Shown: in pieces, positions 33,111 through 43,487 of the stretch
Layout of the letters: each line of letters begins with the position of its first letter
Position numbering within the stretch: position 1 is the first letter of the stretch
Assembly (NCBI GenBank): GCA_021324575.1
Contig: JAJPIW010000038.1
Coordinates: 1 to 64,000 of the forward strand
Length of the DNA: 64,000 nucleotides
From: Intrasporangiaceae bacterium
GTDB lineage: Bacteria > Actinomycetota > Actinomycetes > Actinomycetales > Dermatophilaceae
Reading direction: 5' to 3'
Translations under genes and position numbers: made by a program
Notes under the pieces: model-generated
Told to the model about the DNA's origin: nothing
What the model saw: only the letters and a program-made list of their open reading frames with translations
Database searches by the model: none

Positions 33111-33415
33111 GTGGGCCCTTCCGGGTCGTGGGTGGGTGCCGGAGTCGTCTCCCCGGTCGGGTCGGTGGCCCCGGCGCGGATCTCCGTCCTGTTCCGCCAC
33201 AGGAGGTAGCCGACGGCGAGGACCAGCACCGCGACGACCAGTCCGATCCGGGCCGGCCAGGACAGCTTGAGCAGGGCGGCCACGACCAGGGTGCCGACCG
33301 CCGTCCCGACGCCGGCCGCCACCGTGGGGGTCTTGCGCCGGCGTCGGGTCGCTGTGGTCGAGGTACGACGCCGGGTGGTGGTGCGCTTCGGCGTCGTCCG
33401 CTTGGAGGTGGTCAC
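33107..33415 (-). CDS. Small basic membrane protein inside the his operon
   Basis: 102 residues. A Lys/Arg/Thr-rich N-terminus of about 35 residues is followed by two hydrophobic segments (about 38-54 and 57-76) and a Pro/Thr tail. No family recognised. GTG 33415 overlaps the hisH stop and its own stop overlaps the priA start, so it is tightly coupled to both. The basic tail on a membrane hairpin could bind nucleic acid or ribosomes, but nothing demonstrates it. Confidence 0.65.
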   Translation of the reverse strand: MTTSKRTTPKRTTTRRRTSTTATRRRRKTPTVAAGVGTAVGTLVVAALLKLSWPARIGLVVAVLVLAVGYLLWRNRTEIRAGATDPTGETTPAPTHDPEGPT

Positions 33416-34056
33416 AGGGAGGTCACCCAGTTCTCGAGCAGGGCGAGCCCGGCGTCGCCGGACTTCTCGGGGTGGAACTGGGTCGCCGCCAGCGGCCCGT
33501 TCTCGACGGCGGCGACGAAGGAGCCACCGTGCGTCGCCGTGGTCACCCGCGGGGCGACCACGCTCATCGGACCAGGGGGGGCCGGGAGGGCCCAGCGTGG
33601 CACGGCATACGAATGGACGAAGTAGAACCGCTCGTCCTCGACCCCGGCGAAGAGGGTCGAGCCCACGGGGACCTCGACGGTCGACCAGCCCATGTGCGGG
33701 ACGACCGCGGCTCGGAGCCGCTCGACCCGTCCCGGCCACTCCGAGAGGCCGTCGAGCGGCCGGTCGGAGGGTTCCGAGCTGCCCTCGAAGAGCACCTGCA
33801 TACCGACGCAGACACCGAGGACCGGCCGCCCCCCGGCGAGGCGGACGTCGATGATGCGCGGCCCGTCAGCGGCTCGCAGACCGGCCATGCAGGCGTGGAA
33901 GTTGCCGACGCCCGGGACGAACAGCCCGTCGCACCCGAGGGCGCGGACCGGGTCGGCCGTGAGCTCCACGCGGGCGCCGACCCGCTCGAGGGCGCGGACC
34001 GCCGAGCGGACGTTGCCCGACCCGTAGTCCAGGACGACGACGTCAGGGCCGGTCAT
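33412..34056 (-). CDS. hisH: Imidazole glycerol phosphate synthase, glutaminase subunit
   Basis: Class I glutamine amidotransferase supplying ammonia to HisF. 214 residues with the nucleophile Cys in [14 protein letters not shown] (near residue 81) and the His-Glu pair in TQFHPEKSG near residue 195. HisF is not in the window. ATG 34056 overlaps the stop of the upstream hypothetical gene (ATGA). Confidence 0.96.
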   Translation of the reverse strand: MTGPDVVVLDYGSGNVRSAVRALERVGARVELTADPVRALGCDGLFVPGVGNFHACMAGLRAADGPRIIDVRLAGGRPVLGVCVGMQVLFEGSSEPSDRPLDGLSEWPGRVERLRAAVVPHMGWSTVEVPVGSTLFAGVEDERFYFVHSYAVPRWALPAPPGPMSVVAPRVTTATHGGSFVAAVENGPLAATQFHPEKSGDAGLALLENWVTSL

Positions 34057-34658
34057 CGACGGTCCTCCAGCTCTGCGTCGTGGGCCCGGTCCTCGGCGAC
34101 GATCGCGTCGAAGGACCGGATCGTGCCGGGTGACGGCTCGACGAGCGGACCGGAGCCGGCGCCGCCGGTCCGGAGCAGGCTCGCGCCGGGCAGCCCGAGC
34201 GCGTCGTGGACGCCGAGGAGCCACGCCCGGGGGGTCGCCGCGTCGGCCCCGACGGCCGAGCGGATGTCACCGGCCCGAGCCGGACCGCTCACGCCGACGG
34301 CGGCCACGAGGTCGGTGATGCGCGCCGTGGCGAGGTGGGCCGGCTGGGTGGGGCCGGTCTCGACGCTCCAGAACAGCCATCGGTGCTCGGTCTGCCAACC
34401 CGGCGCGTGGACGGTGACCACGCCATGGTCGCCGGTGTCGAAGAAGCCGATCGCCGGTCGCAGCCGGGACCCGACGGGGCGGGCGGCCAGCGCCGGCAGG
34501 GCCTCGGCATACGGGTCGGCAGCGCGCGAGGTGTCCTCGGCGGCCTGCACGCCCACCCAGGACCCGAGCGGCGTCAGCCGCGCGGCCACGAGCCCGCGCT
34601 GGGCCCACCGGCGCACGCCGTCGAGGGGCGCCCGGATGAGGAGCAGTCCGGCACTCAC
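34053..34658 (-). CDS. Uncharacterised protein between hisB and hisH
   Basis: 201 residues, soluble, rich in Ala, Gly and Arg. Not recognised. The start is GTG 34658, 7 nt after the hisB stop, because similarity to an upstream region would read into hisB. It overlaps hisH by 4 nt. Many actinobacteria carry a non-catalytic gene at this place in the his operon, but the proteins differ. Confidence 0.6.
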   Translation of the reverse strand: MSAGLLLIRAPLDGVRRWAQRGLVAARLTPLGSWVGVQAAEDTSRAADPYAEALPALAARPVGSRLRPAIGFFDTGDHGVVTVHAPGWQTEHRWLFWSVETGPTQPAHLATARITDLVAAVGVSGPARAGDIRSAVGADAATPRAWLLGVHDALGLPGASLLRTGGAGSGPLVEPSPGTIRSFDAIVAEDRAHDAELEDRR

Positions 34659-34665
34659 GCAGGGG

Positions 34666-35271
34666 TCACAGGGCGCCCTTGGCACTGGGTATGCCGGTGA
34701 CGCGGGGGTCGCGGGCGACAGCGGCGCGCAGCGCCCGCGCCACCGCCTTGAACTGGGCCTCGACGATGTGGTGCGGGTCTCGGCCGGCGAGCACCCGGAC
34801 GTGCAGCGCGATGCCGGCGTGGAAGGCCATGCTCTCCAGGACGTGCCGGGTGAGTGAGCCGACGTAGCTGCCGCCGATGACGGCGTACTGCTGCCCCTCC
34901 GGCTCCCCGGTGTGCACGACGTAGGGGCGGCCGGCCACGTCGACGACGGCCTGGACGAGCGCCTCGTCCAGGGGGACCGTCGCGTCGCCGAACCGGCTGA
35001 TCCCGGACTTGTCACCGAGTGCCTCCTTCAAGGCGTCGCCGAGGCAGATGGCGACGTCCTCGACCGTGTGGTGGGCGTCGACGTCCAGGTCGCCGGTGGC
35101 CTTGACGGTGAGGTCGAAGAGCGAGTGCTTGGCCAGGGACAACAGCATGTGGTCGTAGAACCGGACGCCGGTGCTCACGTCACCGACCCCGGTGCCGTCC
35201 AGGTCGAGAGCCAGCTCGACGGTGCTCTCGGAGGTGCTGCGCGACACCGAGGCGGTGCGGTGGGCAGTCAT
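34666..35271 (-). CDS. hisB: Imidazoleglycerol-phosphate dehydratase
   Basis: Monofunctional 201-residue dehydratase, Mn-dependent, with the duplicated His-rich metal motifs [14 protein letters not shown] (near residue 65) and [12 protein letters not shown] (near residue 165). No HAD phosphatase domain is fused, so HisN lies elsewhere. ATG 35271 overlaps the hisC stop (ATGA). Confidence 0.97.
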   Translation of the reverse strand: MTAHRTASVSRSTSESTVELALDLDGTGVGDVSTGVRFYDHMLLSLAKHSLFDLTVKATGDLDVDAHHTVEDVAICLGDALKEALGDKSGISRFGDATVPLDEALVQAVVDVAGRPYVVHTGEPEGQQYAVIGGSYVGSLTRHVLESMAFHAGIALHVRVLAGRDPHHIVEAQFKAVARALRAAVARDPRVTGIPSAKGAL

Positions 35272-36386
35272 GGCTTGGCCTCCAGGTGGTCGGGCACGAG
35301 ATCGGTGAGGGCGTCGAGGAAGGCCGTGGTCTCCTCCGGCGTCCCGGCGGTCACCCGAAGATAGCCGGGCAGGCCGACATCGCGGATGAGGACCCCACGT
35401 GCGAGCAGCGCCTCCCACGTCGCGTGCGAGTCGGCCAGACCCCCGAAGAGGACAAAGTTGGCATCACTGGGGACCGGCTCCAGGCCCAGCTCGCGCACGG
35501 TCTCGACGATCCGGTCGCGCTGGCCCCGGATGACGTCGACGGTCGCGAGCATGGCGTCGGCGTGGCGCAGCGCGACCCGCGCGACGGCCTGGCTGACGGC
35601 CGACAGGTGGTAGGGCATCCGCACCAGCCGGAGCGCGTCGACGAGGGCGGGGTCGGCGACGAGGTAGCCGAGCCGCCCGCCGGCGAGTGCGAACGCCTTG
35701 CTCATCGTCCGGGTGACGACCAGCCGGGGGCGGCCGGCGAGCAGCGCGACGGCACTGGTCGTGCCGGCGCGGGCGAACTCGGCATACGCCTCGTCGACGA
35801 CGATGACGGCCCCGGGCGTCGCGTCGTGGACGGCCTCGATCACGTCCAGGCCGAGGGCGGTCCCGGTCGGGTTGTTGGGCGAGCAGAGGAACACCAGGTT
35901 GGGCTGCACCTCCCCGACCTGCGCGACGGCATCGGCGACCGTGAGGTCGAAGGGCTCTCCCCCGCCGCCGCGGTGGCCGTCGACCCAGGTCGTGCCGGTG
36001 GTGGCCGCGATGATCGGGTGCATCGAGTAGGCAGGGGTGAACCCGAGCGCGACCCGGCCGGGCCCGCCGAAGGCCTGGAGCAGGTGCAGGAGGACCTCGT
36101 TGGAGCCGTTGCCGGCCCACACCTGCTCGGGCGTGACGGCCACACCCGACCGGCCGACGAAGGCGGCGAGGTCTTTGCGGAGGTCGGTGAACTCGCGGTC
36201 CGGGTAGCGGTTGAGCGTCGGCGCCACCTCCGCCACCGCGGCGGCCATGTCGGCGACGACGGCCGGCGGCACGGCATACGAGTTCTCGTTGACGTTGAGC
36301 GGGACCGGCACCTCCAGCTGCGGTGCGCCGTATGCCGTGCGCCCGCGCAGGTCGGGGCGCAGCAGCTCCTCGATCGGCCCGGTCAT
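35268..36386 (-). CDS. hisC: Histidinol-phosphate aminotransferase
   Basis: PLP-dependent class II aminotransferase; 372 residues. PLP lysine in [16 protein letters not shown] near residue 235; [14 protein letters not shown] and the Arg near the C-terminus ([11 protein letters not shown]) are in place. Two genome octamers form a 12-bp inverted repeat inside the N-terminal coding region (36269-36280, 36329-36340). ATG 36386 overlaps the hisD stop. Confidence 0.97.
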   Translation of the reverse strand: MTGPIEELLRPDLRGRTAYGAPQLEVPVPLNVNENSYAVPPAVVADMAAAVAEVAPTLNRYPDREFTDLRKDLAAFVGRSGVAVTPEQVWAGNGSNEVLLHLLQAFGGPGRVALGFTPAYSMHPIIAATTGTTWVDGHRGGGGEPFDLTVADAVAQVGEVQPNLVFLCSPNNPTGTALGLDVIEAVHDATPGAVIVVDEAYAEFARAGTTSAVALLAGRPRLVVTRTMSKAFALAGGRLGYLVADPALVDALRLVRMPYHLSAVSQAVARVALRHADAMLATVDVIRGQRDRIVETVRELGLEPVPSDANFVLFGGLADSHATWEALLARGVLIRDVGLPGYLRVTAGTPEETTAFLDALTDLVPDHLEAKP

Positions 36387-37714
36387 GCCAGGTCACCGGT
36401 GCGGGCGAGCACCGCCTCGCCGTGTGCGGGCAGGTCCTCGCAGTTGGCGAGCGCGACGACGTGGGGGGCGACGTCGCGCAGCGCGGCCTCGGTGTAGTCG
36501 ACGACGTGGATGCCGCGGAGGAAGGACTGGACCGACAGGCCTCCGGAGTGACAGGCGCAGCCGGCGGTCGGCAGCACGTGGTTGGAGCCGGCGGCGTAGT
36601 CGCCGAGGCTGACCGGGGCGAAGTCGCCGACGAAGATCGCGCCGGCGTTGCGCACCCGGGCGGCGACCGCCGCGGCGTCGGCGGTCATGATCTCCAGGTG
36701 CTCCGCGGCATACGTGTTGACGACGTCCAGCCCCTGCTCGAGGTCGTCGACGAGGACGATGCCGGACTGCCGGCCGGTGAGCGCCTCGGTCACCCGCTCG
36801 CTGTGCTTGGTCGCAGGCACCCGTCGGGCGAGCGCCTCGACGGTCGCGGCGGCCAGCTCGGGGCTGTCGGTCACCAGGACGCTGGCGGCGAGGGGGTCGT
36901 GCTCGGCCTGGCTGACCAGGTCGGATGCGACGAGGTCGGCATCGGCGGTGGCGTCGGCGAGGATGGCGATCTCGGTGGGCCCGGCCTCGGCGTCGATGCC
37001 GATGAGCCCCTTGAGCAGGCGCTTGGCGGCCACGACATAGATGTTGCCGGGACCGGTGACGAGGATGACCGGCTCGCAGGTGTCGTCACCGTCGGTGAAC
37101 CCGTAGGCAAGGCCGGCCACGGCCTGGGCGCCGCCCATCGCCCACACCTCCTCGATCCCGAGCAGGGCGCAGACGGCGAGGATCGTCGGGTCAGGGTAGC
37201 CGGCGAAGACACCGGTGTTCTCGCGCTGGGGCGGGCTCGCGACCGCGAGGGACGCGACGCCCGCCACCTGCGCGGGCACGACGTTCATGAGCACGCTCGA
37301 CGCGAGCGGCGCCCGACCGCCGGGGACGTAGAGGCCGACGCGGTCGACCGGAACCCAGCGCTCGGTGACGATCCCGCCGGGCACGACCTCGGTGACCGTG
37401 TCGACGCGTCGCTGGTCCTCGTGGACCCGGCGCGCTCGGGTGATCGACTCCTCGAAGGCCGAGCGCAGGGCCGGGTCGAGTGCGTCCAGCGCGGCGGCGA
37501 GTACCTCGGCCGGCACCCGCAGGTGCGGCGCGCGCACCCCGTCGAACTGCTCGGAGAAACCCTGGATCGCCTCGGCCCCGTGGTCCCGGACCGCCTCGCA
37601 GATGGGGCGCACTGCGGACAGGGCCGCGTCGACGTCGAACTCGGCGCGCGGCACGACGCCACGCAGGTCGCGCGCGGACAGGGTCCGCCCACGCAGGTCG
37701 GTCGTCACCATCAT
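36383..37714 (-). CDS. hisD: Histidinol dehydrogenase
   Basis: Zn-dependent double oxidation of histidinol to histidine. 443 residues; [38 protein letters not shown] and [16 protein letters not shown] are the family blocks. ATG 37714 is chosen (ATG 37711 is next) because TAGACT lies 7 nt upstream. It is the first gene of hisD-C-B-x-H-x-A-sseB. Confidence 0.97.
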   Translation of the reverse strand: MMVTTDLRGRTLSARDLRGVVPRAEFDVDAALSAVRPICEAVRDHGAEAIQGFSEQFDGVRAPHLRVPAEVLAAALDALDPALRSAFEESITRARRVHEDQRRVDTVTEVVPGGIVTERWVPVDRVGLYVPGGRAPLASSVLMNVVPAQVAGVASLAVASPPQRENTGVFAGYPDPTILAVCALLGIEEVWAMGGAQAVAGLAYGFTDGDDTCEPVILVTGPGNIYVVAAKRLLKGLIGIDAEAGPTEIAILADATADADLVASDLVSQAEHDPLAASVLVTDSPELAAATVEALARRVPATKHSERVTEALTGRQSGIVLVDDLEQGLDVVNTYAAEHLEIMTADAAAVAARVRNAGAIFVGDFAPVSLGDYAAGSNHVLPTAGCACHSGGLSVQSFLRGIHVVDYTEAALRDVAPHVVALANCEDLPAHGEAVLARTGDLA

Positions 37715-37721
37715 GGGCAGA

Positions 37722-37727
37722 AGTCTA
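37722..37727 (-). promoter_or_regulatory. -10 element of the his operon (leaderless)
   Basis: TAGACT on the minus strand, 7 nt before ATG 37714. The last codon of the upstream MFS gene, its TAG stop, is the first half of the hexamer. No clear -35 was seen; read-through from the MFS gene is also possible. Confidence 0.5.
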
Positions 37728-39005
37728 CGAAGGGCCCTCACCGGCGTATGCCGCGTCCACGGCTCGGTCGACGGCCTCCCGCGGCCACATCGACCGGGCG
37801 AGCACGATGAGCGCCAGGCTCGCAAGCGCACACACACCGACACTTGCCGCCGGGGCGGTGTGGCCGGCGATCCAGCCGGCCGCGAGGAAGGACAGCCCGC
37901 TGCCGGCCACCGAGAGCGCCCCGGCCATCCCGAAGAGCCGGCCCCGCAGGCCCACCGGCGCGACGAGCGCAAAGGATGCCTGCAACGGCAGCATGAAGGC
38001 CTGCAGTGCCCCCGAGGCGAACCACGCGAGCCAGACCACGACGCCGGTGGGCTCGAAGATCGTGACCAGCAGCGGCAGGGGCATGCACACGGCCATCGGG
38101 ATCATGAGCGGCGTCTGACGGGACCCGGGCACCCGGCTGATGAGGACGATGCCGACGAAGGCGCCCGTCACCGGCGCGGCGATGAGCACCCCCTGCCAGC
38201 CGGCCGACCAACCTGCGTGCACGGCATACGGGATGGCGACGGCCTCCGGGGCCGCGATGGCGGGCATTGCGGCGACGCTCAGGGCGAGCAGCGCCAGGAG
38301 CACCGGGTTGGCGGCGATCGAGGACCAGGCGCTGCGTACGTCGGCGAGCATCGCCAGCCGGGTTCCGGACGCCGGGCCGGCGGGGGTCACGCGGGGCACG
38401 ACGGCGAAGACCACGACCGCGACGACGAGGAAGGTGACGACGTCGAAGCCCATCGCGGCCGCGTGCCCGGTGAGGGCGACGATCGAACCGCCCAGAACGA
38501 ACCCGACCGCCTGGTTGACCTGGCTGGACAGGTTGTTGACGGCGAGCGCACGCGCATAGAGCGCGCGGTCCGGGAACCACTCGGTGAGCAGGATCTGCCC
38601 GGCCGCGACGGCCGGCCCGGCGCACAGCTCGAGGACGAAGAGCGCGAGCAGAAGCAGCGGGATCGGCCAGTCGAACAGCACGCCCACGACGAGGATGACG
38701 GCGAGGAGCGCGCGAGCGACGTGGCTCTGGACGAGCACGTCCCGATAGGGCAGCCGGTCGGCGAGGCCCGACAGCAGGCCGCGGCCCAACATCTTGGGCA
38801 TCATCGACACGGTGAACGTCGCGGCGGTGGCCAGCGCCGAGCCGGTGCGTGCGTAGACGACCGAGGCAATGGTCACCTGGGCGACGGAGTCGCCCCAGAG
38901 CGACAGCGAGTTGGCACAAAAGACCGTACGAAAGCCCTTTCGCCGGAAGACCTCACCGAGAGAAGGGACCGCCGTCCCTGATCGTTCGGCGGGGACAGAT
39001 TCCAC
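37725..39005 (-). CDS. MFS transporter
   Basis: 426 residues with about 12 hydrophobic segments and no large soluble domain; the order resembles MFS exporters of the MFS_3/enterobactin-exporter type. The substrate is unknown. GTG 39005 is supported by TAGCGT (39013-39018) 7 nt upstream, a likely leaderless promoter. It lies directly upstream of hisD. Confidence 0.85.
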   Translation of the reverse strand: MESVPAERSGTAVPSLGEVFRRKGFRTVFCANSLSLWGDSVAQVTIASVVYARTGSALATAATFTVSMMPKMLGRGLLSGLADRLPYRDVLVQSHVARALLAVILVVGVLFDWPIPLLLLALFVLELCAGPAVAAGQILLTEWFPDRALYARALAVNNLSSQVNQAVGFVLGGSIVALTGHAAAMGFDVVTFLVVAVVVFAVVPRVTPAGPASGTRLAMLADVRSAWSSIAANPVLLALLALSVAAMPAIAAPEAVAIPYAVHAGWSAGWQGVLIAAPVTGAFVGIVLISRVPGSRQTPLMIPMAVCMPLPLLVTIFEPTGVVVWLAWFASGALQAFMLPLQASFALVAPVGLRGRLFGMAGALSVAGSGLSFLAAGWIAGHTAPAASVGVCALASLALIVLARSMWPREAVDRAVDAAYAGEGPS

Positions 39006-39012
39006 CCGCTCG

Positions 39013-39018
39013 ACGCTA
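39013..39018 (-). promoter_or_regulatory. -10 element for the MFS gene
   Basis: TAGCGT on the minus strand, 7 nt before GTG 39005; used to choose the start. Confidence 0.4.
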
Positions 39019-39026
39019 CCTGCCCA

Positions 39027-42000
39027 TCAGCCCGAATGGGACGAATCGTAGAAGACAGTCTGCATGGCCGACCGTGCCCGTCGCGCGACACGGCGGTAGG
39101 TCTCGGCGAACTCCTGACCCGACCCGGGTGGCAGGCCGAGGATCCGAGCGATCCCGTTGGCGTCCTGGGTGCCCGAGGGCAGGGAGTCCATGGGGCGACC
39201 GCGGAAGAGCATGGCGGCGTTGCGCATGCTCGAGGTGAGTGTCCACGCCGCGTCGAGGTCGTCGGCGACCGCCGGGTCGACCAGTCCCGCCGCCCGGGCG
39301 GCGGCCAGGGCGCCGAGGGTCGATGTGGTCCGCAGCGAGGGGTGCGCGTGTGCGTGCTCGAGCTGGAGCAGCTGGATCGACCACTCGACGTCGCTGAGCC
39401 CTCCCTCGCCGAGCTTGAAATGGCTGCGCCGGTCGGCACCCCGCGGCAGTCGCTCTGCCTCCATCCGGGCCTTGAGGGTCCGGATCTCGCGCACCTGGGC
39501 GTTCGTGAGCCCCTCGGCCGGCCATCGGAGGGGGTCGATGAGCGCGACGAACCGGGCCCCGAGCTCGGTGTCTCCGGCGATCGGCGCCGCCCGGAGCAGT
39601 GCCTGTGACTCCCAGACGAGCGACCAGCGCTCGTAGTAGGCGCGGTAGGACGCGAGGGAACGGACGATGGGGCCGTTCTTCCCCTCGGGGCGCAGCGCCG
39701 CGTCGATGCCGAGCGCCGGGTCGGGGCCCTGGGCGCTCAGGTGCTTGCGGAGCAGACGCACCACCTCACCCGCCTGCTCCTGGGCGAGGGCCTCGTCGGC
39801 TCCGGGGAGCGGGTCGTGGACGAAGAGGACGTCGGCGTCGCTCGCGTACCCGACCTCGCCGCCACCGAGCCGGCCCATGCCGACGACGAGCAGCGAGGTG
39901 ACGAGCGGCCCGCCGCTCGACTCCTCGACCGAGGCGACCGCCACCCCGAGGGTCGCCTCGATGACGGCGGTGGTGAGGTCGGTGAGCGCGTGGCCGACCT
40001 CGGCGAGGTCGAGCCGACCGTCGAGGTCGGCGACGGCGATTCGGAACAGCTCGGTGCGCCGCGCCGCGCGGATGGCCTGGACCGACTCCGCTCCCCCGTC
40101 GCGTCGGGCCGCGGCGGCCGTCATCCGCCGGACGAGGTCCTCCCGGCTGCGCGGCATCAGCCCGCTGGGGTCGCCGAGCAGCTGCACGGAGTCGGGGGCG
40201 CTCACGAGCAGGTCGCCGGCGAACCGGCTGCGGCCCAGGGTGTGGGCCAGCCGCTCGGCCGAGCTGCCCTCGTCGCGCAGCATCTTGAGGTACCAGTGGC
40301 TCGACCCGAGGGCGTCGCTCACCTTGCGGAAGGCGAGCAGGCCGGCATCGGGGTCGGCCTCGTCGGCGAACCAGCCGAGCATGACCGGCAGCAGCGTCCG
40401 CTGGATGGCCGCCCGTCGCGACACCCCGCTGGTGAGCGCCTCGAGGTTGCGCAGGGCGCCGGCCGGGTCGCGGAAACCCAGTGCTGCCAACCGTTCTCGC
40501 GCCGCCTCGGGAGCCAGTCGGGCCTCGTCGCTGCTCAGCCGTGCGACGGCCGAGAGGAGGGGACGGTAGAAGAGCCGCTCGTGGATCCGGCGCACCTCAC
40601 GGGCCTGGGAGCGCCACTGCCTGGTCACCTGCTCGGCCGGGTCGCGCCGATGGCCGAGGGCCCGGCCGAGGCGGCGCAGGTCGGCATCGGCCGTGGGCAT
40701 GAGGTGGGTCCGGCGCAGCCGGTACAGCTGGATCCGGTGCTCGAGGGTTCGCAGCAGCCGGTATGCCGTGTCGAGGGTGGCCGCCTCCTCGCGCCCCACG
40801 TAGCCGCCGGCCGAGAGAGCCTCGAGGGCAGCCAGCGTGGTCCGCGAGCGGAGCCGCTCGTCACTTCGGCCGTGGACGAGCTGGAGCAGCTGGACGCTGA
40901 ACTCGACGTCGCGCAGCCCACCGGGGCCGAGCTTGAGCTGCCGGTCCGCCTCCGCCGCCGGGACGTGCCCCTCGACCCGGCGACGCATCGCCTGCACGTC
41001 CTGGACGAAGTCGGACCGGCCGGCCGCCGACCACACCATCGGCCGGACCGCCGCGAGGTACTCCTCGGCGAGCTCACGGTCGCCAGCGACCGGGCGTGCC
41101 TTGAGGAGTGCCTGGAACTCCCACGTCTTGGCCCAGCGCTCGTAGTAGGCGCGATGGCTCTCGACGGTGCGGACGAGCGGCCCGTTCTTGCCCTCAGGGC
41201 GCAGCGCCGCATCGACCGGCCACAGGCTCCCCCGCGAGGTCGTCGCCGAGCAGGCCCGCATCAGCCGGCCGGCGAGCGTCGTCGCGGCGGCCATCGCCGC
41301 CTGCTCGGACACCCCCTCGACCGGCTCGGCCACGTAGATGACGTCGACGTCGCTCACGTAGTTCAGCTCGCGCCCACCGGTCTTGCCCATGCCGAGGACG
41401 GCCAGCCGGCAGGAGGCCGCTTCCTGCGGGTGCTCGACCACGGCGACGACGTATGCCGCCTCGAGGGCGGCCTCGGCGAGGTCGGCGAGCGCTGCGGCGG
41501 TGTCGGGCAGCGTGAGGAGCGGGTCGGCCGAGGTCACGTCGAGCGCCGCGATCCCGAGCAGGCCGCGGCGGTAGCCGATCCGCAGCGCGTCGTCGGGCGA
41601 CAGCCCGCGGGCGGGTGCGGTGACGGCGGCCACGAGCGCCGCGATCCGCTCGGCGACGGTCTGTGGCAGGGCGTCGGCCGCGTCGCGCCAGTGCTCGGGG
41701 TGCGCGACGAGGTGGTCGCCGAGCGCGGTGGACGCGCCGAGCACGCCGAGCAACCGGTCCCGTGCCGGGCCGGGGTGCCGGAGCGCGGCAAGCAGGTGCG
41801 GCACGTCGGCCACCCGCTCGGCGCCGCCGTGCCGCAGGGCGTCCATGAGCCGGACCAGGCTGAGCAGGGCCAGGTCGGGGTCGGCCACCTTCGAGAGCGC
41901 TCCGGGCAGCCCGTCACCGAAGTCGACGTCGAGCGGGTCGACCAGCCCGGCGAGGGCGGGGTCGGTCAGCAGCCGCTCGGCCCGGGCGGGGTCGGCGAAG

Positions 42001-42053
42001 CCGAGCCGGGCGAGGGTCGCGCCGGCAGTGGCGGACCTGGACGTCGGGGACAT
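39027..42053 (-). CDS. glnE: Glutamine synthetase adenylyltransferase
   Basis: Bifunctional adenylylation and de-adenylylation of glutamine synthetase in nitrogen control. 1008 residues, near the usual actinobacterial length. Two nucleotidyltransferase domains each carry the GxG...SDxD pattern: LGMGKTGGRELNYVSDVDV (near residue 220) and VGMGRLGGGEVGYASDADV (near residue 720), with linker PII-uridylyltransferase-like helical domains. ATG 42053 follows the glnA2 stop by 8 nt with no obvious Shine-Dalgarno; the upstream part of the frame is a shadow of glnA2. Long opposite-strand frames over this gene are ignored. Confidence 0.97.
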   Translation of the reverse strand: MSPTSRSATAGATLARLGFADPARAERLLTDPALAGLVDPLDVDFGDGLPGALSKVADPDLALLSLVRLMDALRHGGAERVADVPHLLAALRHPGPARDRLLGVLGASTALGDHLVAHPEHWRDAADALPQTVAERIAALVAAVTAPARGLSPDDALRIGYRRGLLGIAALDVTSADPLLTLPDTAAALADLAEAALEAAYVVAVVEHPQEAASCRLAVLGMGKTGGRELNYVSDVDVIYVAEPVEGVSEQAAMAAATTLAGRLMRACSATTSRGSLWPVDAALRPEGKNGPLVRTVESHRAYYERWAKTWEFQALLKARPVAGDRELAEEYLAAVRPMVWSAAGRSDFVQDVQAMRRRVEGHVPAAEADRQLKLGPGGLRDVEFSVQLLQLVHGRSDERLRSRTTLAALEALSAGGYVGREEAATLDTAYRLLRTLEHRIQLYRLRRTHLMPTADADLRRLGRALGHRRDPAEQVTRQWRSQAREVRRIHERLFYRPLLSAVARLSSDEARLAPEAARERLAALGFRDPAGALRNLEALTSGVSRRAAIQRTLLPVMLGWFADEADPDAGLLAFRKVSDALGSSHWYLKMLRDEGSSAERLAHTLGRSRFAGDLLVSAPDSVQLLGDPSGLMPRSREDLVRRMTAAAARRDGGAESVQAIRAARRTELFRIAVADLDGRLDLAEVGHALTDLTTAVIEATLGVAVASVEESSGGPLVTSLLVVGMGRLGGGEVGYASDADVLFVHDPLPGADEALAQEQAGEVVRLLRKHLSAQGPDPALGIDAALRPEGKNGPIVRSLASYRAYYERWSLVWESQALLRAAPIAGDTELGARFVALIDPLRWPAEGLTNAQVREIRTLKARMEAERLPRGADRRSHFKLGEGGLSDVEWSIQLLQLEHAHAHPSLRTTSTLGALAAARAAGLVDPAVADDLDAAWTLTSSMRNAAMLFRGRPMDSLPSGTQDANGIARILGLPPGSGQEFAETYRRVARRARSAMQTVFYDSSHSG

Positions 42054-42061
42054 CGCGCGGC

Positions 42062-43399
42062 TCAGAGCCGCGGCAGGTAGCGCCCGAGCTCGAAGGGGGT
42101 GACCTGGTTGCGGTAGTCGTCCCACTCGGCGCGCTTGTTGCGCAGGAAGAAGTCGAAGACGTGCTCGCCCAGGGTCTCGGCGACCAGCTCGCTGCGCTCC
42201 ATGACCGCGATCGCCTCGGACAGCGACGCCGGAAGCGGCTCGATCCCCATCGCCCGACGCTCGGAGGCGGTGAGGCTCCACACGTCGTCCTCGGTCTCCG
42301 GGGGCAGCTCGTAGCCCTCGGTGACGCCCTTGAGACCGGCCGCGAGCAGCACGGCATACGCGAGGTAGGGGTTGCAGGCCGCGTCCATCGAGCGGACCTC
42401 GACCCGGGTGGAGTTGCCCTTGCTCGGCTTGTACATGGGGACCCGGACCATCGCCGAGCGGTTGTTGTGACCCCAGGTGAGGTATGCCGGTGCCTCGCCA
42501 CCGCCCCAGAGCCGCTTGTAGGAGTTGACCCACTGGTTGGTCACGGCAGTGATCTCGGCGCCGTGGCGCAGCAGGCCGGCGATGAACTGCCGGGCCGTCC
42601 GGCTCAGCTGGTAGGGCGCCCCCGCCTCGTAGAAGGCGTTGGTGTCGCCCTCGAAGAGCGACATGTGGGTGTGCATGCCCGAGCCGGGGTACTCGGCGAA
42701 GACCTTGGGCATGAAGGTGGCGTAGATGCCCCGCTCGAGGGCGACCTCCTTGACGACGGTCCGGAAGGTCATGATGTTGTCGGCGGTGGTGAGGGCGTCG
42801 GCGTAGCGCAGGTCGATCTCGTTCTGACCGGGGGCGCCCTCGTGGTGGCTGAACTCCACGGAGATGCCCATCGACTCCAGCATCGTGATGGCGGCCCGCC
42901 GGAAGTCCTGGCCGCTGCCCCCGGCCACGTGGTCGAAGTAGCCGGCGTGGTCGATCGGCTCGGGCGAGTGCCCGCTCTGGGCACCGGACTTGAGGAGGAA
43001 GAACTCGATCTCGGGGTGGGTGTAGAAGGTGAACCCCGCCTCGCTCGCCTTGCCCAGGGCCCGCTGGAGGACCCGGCGTGGGTCGGCGATGCTCGGGCTG
43101 CCGTCGGGCAGGGAGATGTCGCAGAACATCCGGGCGGTGGCGGGGTTCTCACCACGCCACGGCAGCACCTGGAAGGTCGCCGGGTCGGGCTTGGCGAGCA
43201 TGTCGGCCTCGTAGATCCGGGCGAAGCCCTCGATCGCCGACCCGTCGAAGCCGATCCCCTCGGCGAAGGCGCCCTCGAGCTCGGCGGGGGCGATGGCCAC
43301 CGACTTCAGGGTGCCGAGCACGTCGGTGAACCACAGCCGGACGAAGCGGATGTCGCGTTCCTCGATGGTCCGGAGCACGAACTCCTGCTGACGATCCAT
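42062..43399 (-). CDS. glnA2: Glutamine synthetase, GlnA2 type
   Basis: Type I glutamine synthetase, 445 residues. GSI signatures DGSAIEGFARIYEADM and KVFAEYPGSGMHTHMSLF are present, with the ATP-binding GHNNRSAMVRVP. The adenylylation site of regulated GSI-beta enzymes (KNLYDLP) is absent; the region reads EGYELPPETED. The size and place next to glnE match mycobacterial glnA2. ATG 43399 is chosen because the upstream ATG 43408 lies inside the -10 hexamer TAGGAT. Confidence 0.93.
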   Translation of the reverse strand: MDRQQEFVLRTIEERDIRFVRLWFTDVLGTLKSVAIAPAELEGAFAEGIGFDGSAIEGFARIYEADMLAKPDPATFQVLPWRGENPATARMFCDISLPDGSPSIADPRRVLQRALGKASEAGFTFYTHPEIEFFLLKSGAQSGHSPEPIDHAGYFDHVAGGSGQDFRRAAITMLESMGISVEFSHHEGAPGQNEIDLRYADALTTADNIMTFRTVVKEVALERGIYATFMPKVFAEYPGSGMHTHMSLFEGDTNAFYEAGAPYQLSRTARQFIAGLLRHGAEITAVTNQWVNSYKRLWGGGEAPAYLTWGHNNRSAMVRVPMYKPSKGNSTRVEVRSMDAACNPYLAYAVLLAAGLKGVTEGYELPPETEDDVWSLTASERRAMGIEPLPASLSEAIAVMERSELVAETLGEHVFDFFLRNKRAEWDDYRNQVTPFELGRYLPRL

Positions 43400-43406
43400 G
43401 CTCGGC

Positions 43407-43412
43407 ATCCTA
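43407..43412 (-). promoter_or_regulatory. -10 element of glnA2 (leaderless)
   Basis: TAGGAT on the minus strand, followed by 7 nt and ATG 43399. It overlaps an upstream in-frame ATG and so decides the start. Confidence 0.5.
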
Positions 43413-43422
43413 GGGGGACGGG

Positions 43423-43454
43423 TCGGCCCCCGGGACGGGTGTCCCGGGGGCCGA
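43423..43454 (-). terminator. Terminator after the M6 protease gene
   Basis: TCGGCCCCCGGGAC (43423-43436) and GTCCCGGGGGCCGA (43441-43454): perfect 14-bp stem, 4-nt loop, 34 bp after the protease stop and just before the glnA2 promoter. Confidence 0.85.
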
Positions 43455-43487
43455 TCGCCGGCGTCGGCCGGTGGGGTCGGACTCTCG

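Noticed and set aside
39741-42080. Very long plus-strand open frame opposite glnE (about 779 codons)
   Set aside because: High GC gives long antisense frames. glnE has full family motifs on the minus strand and the opposite frame resembles no protein.
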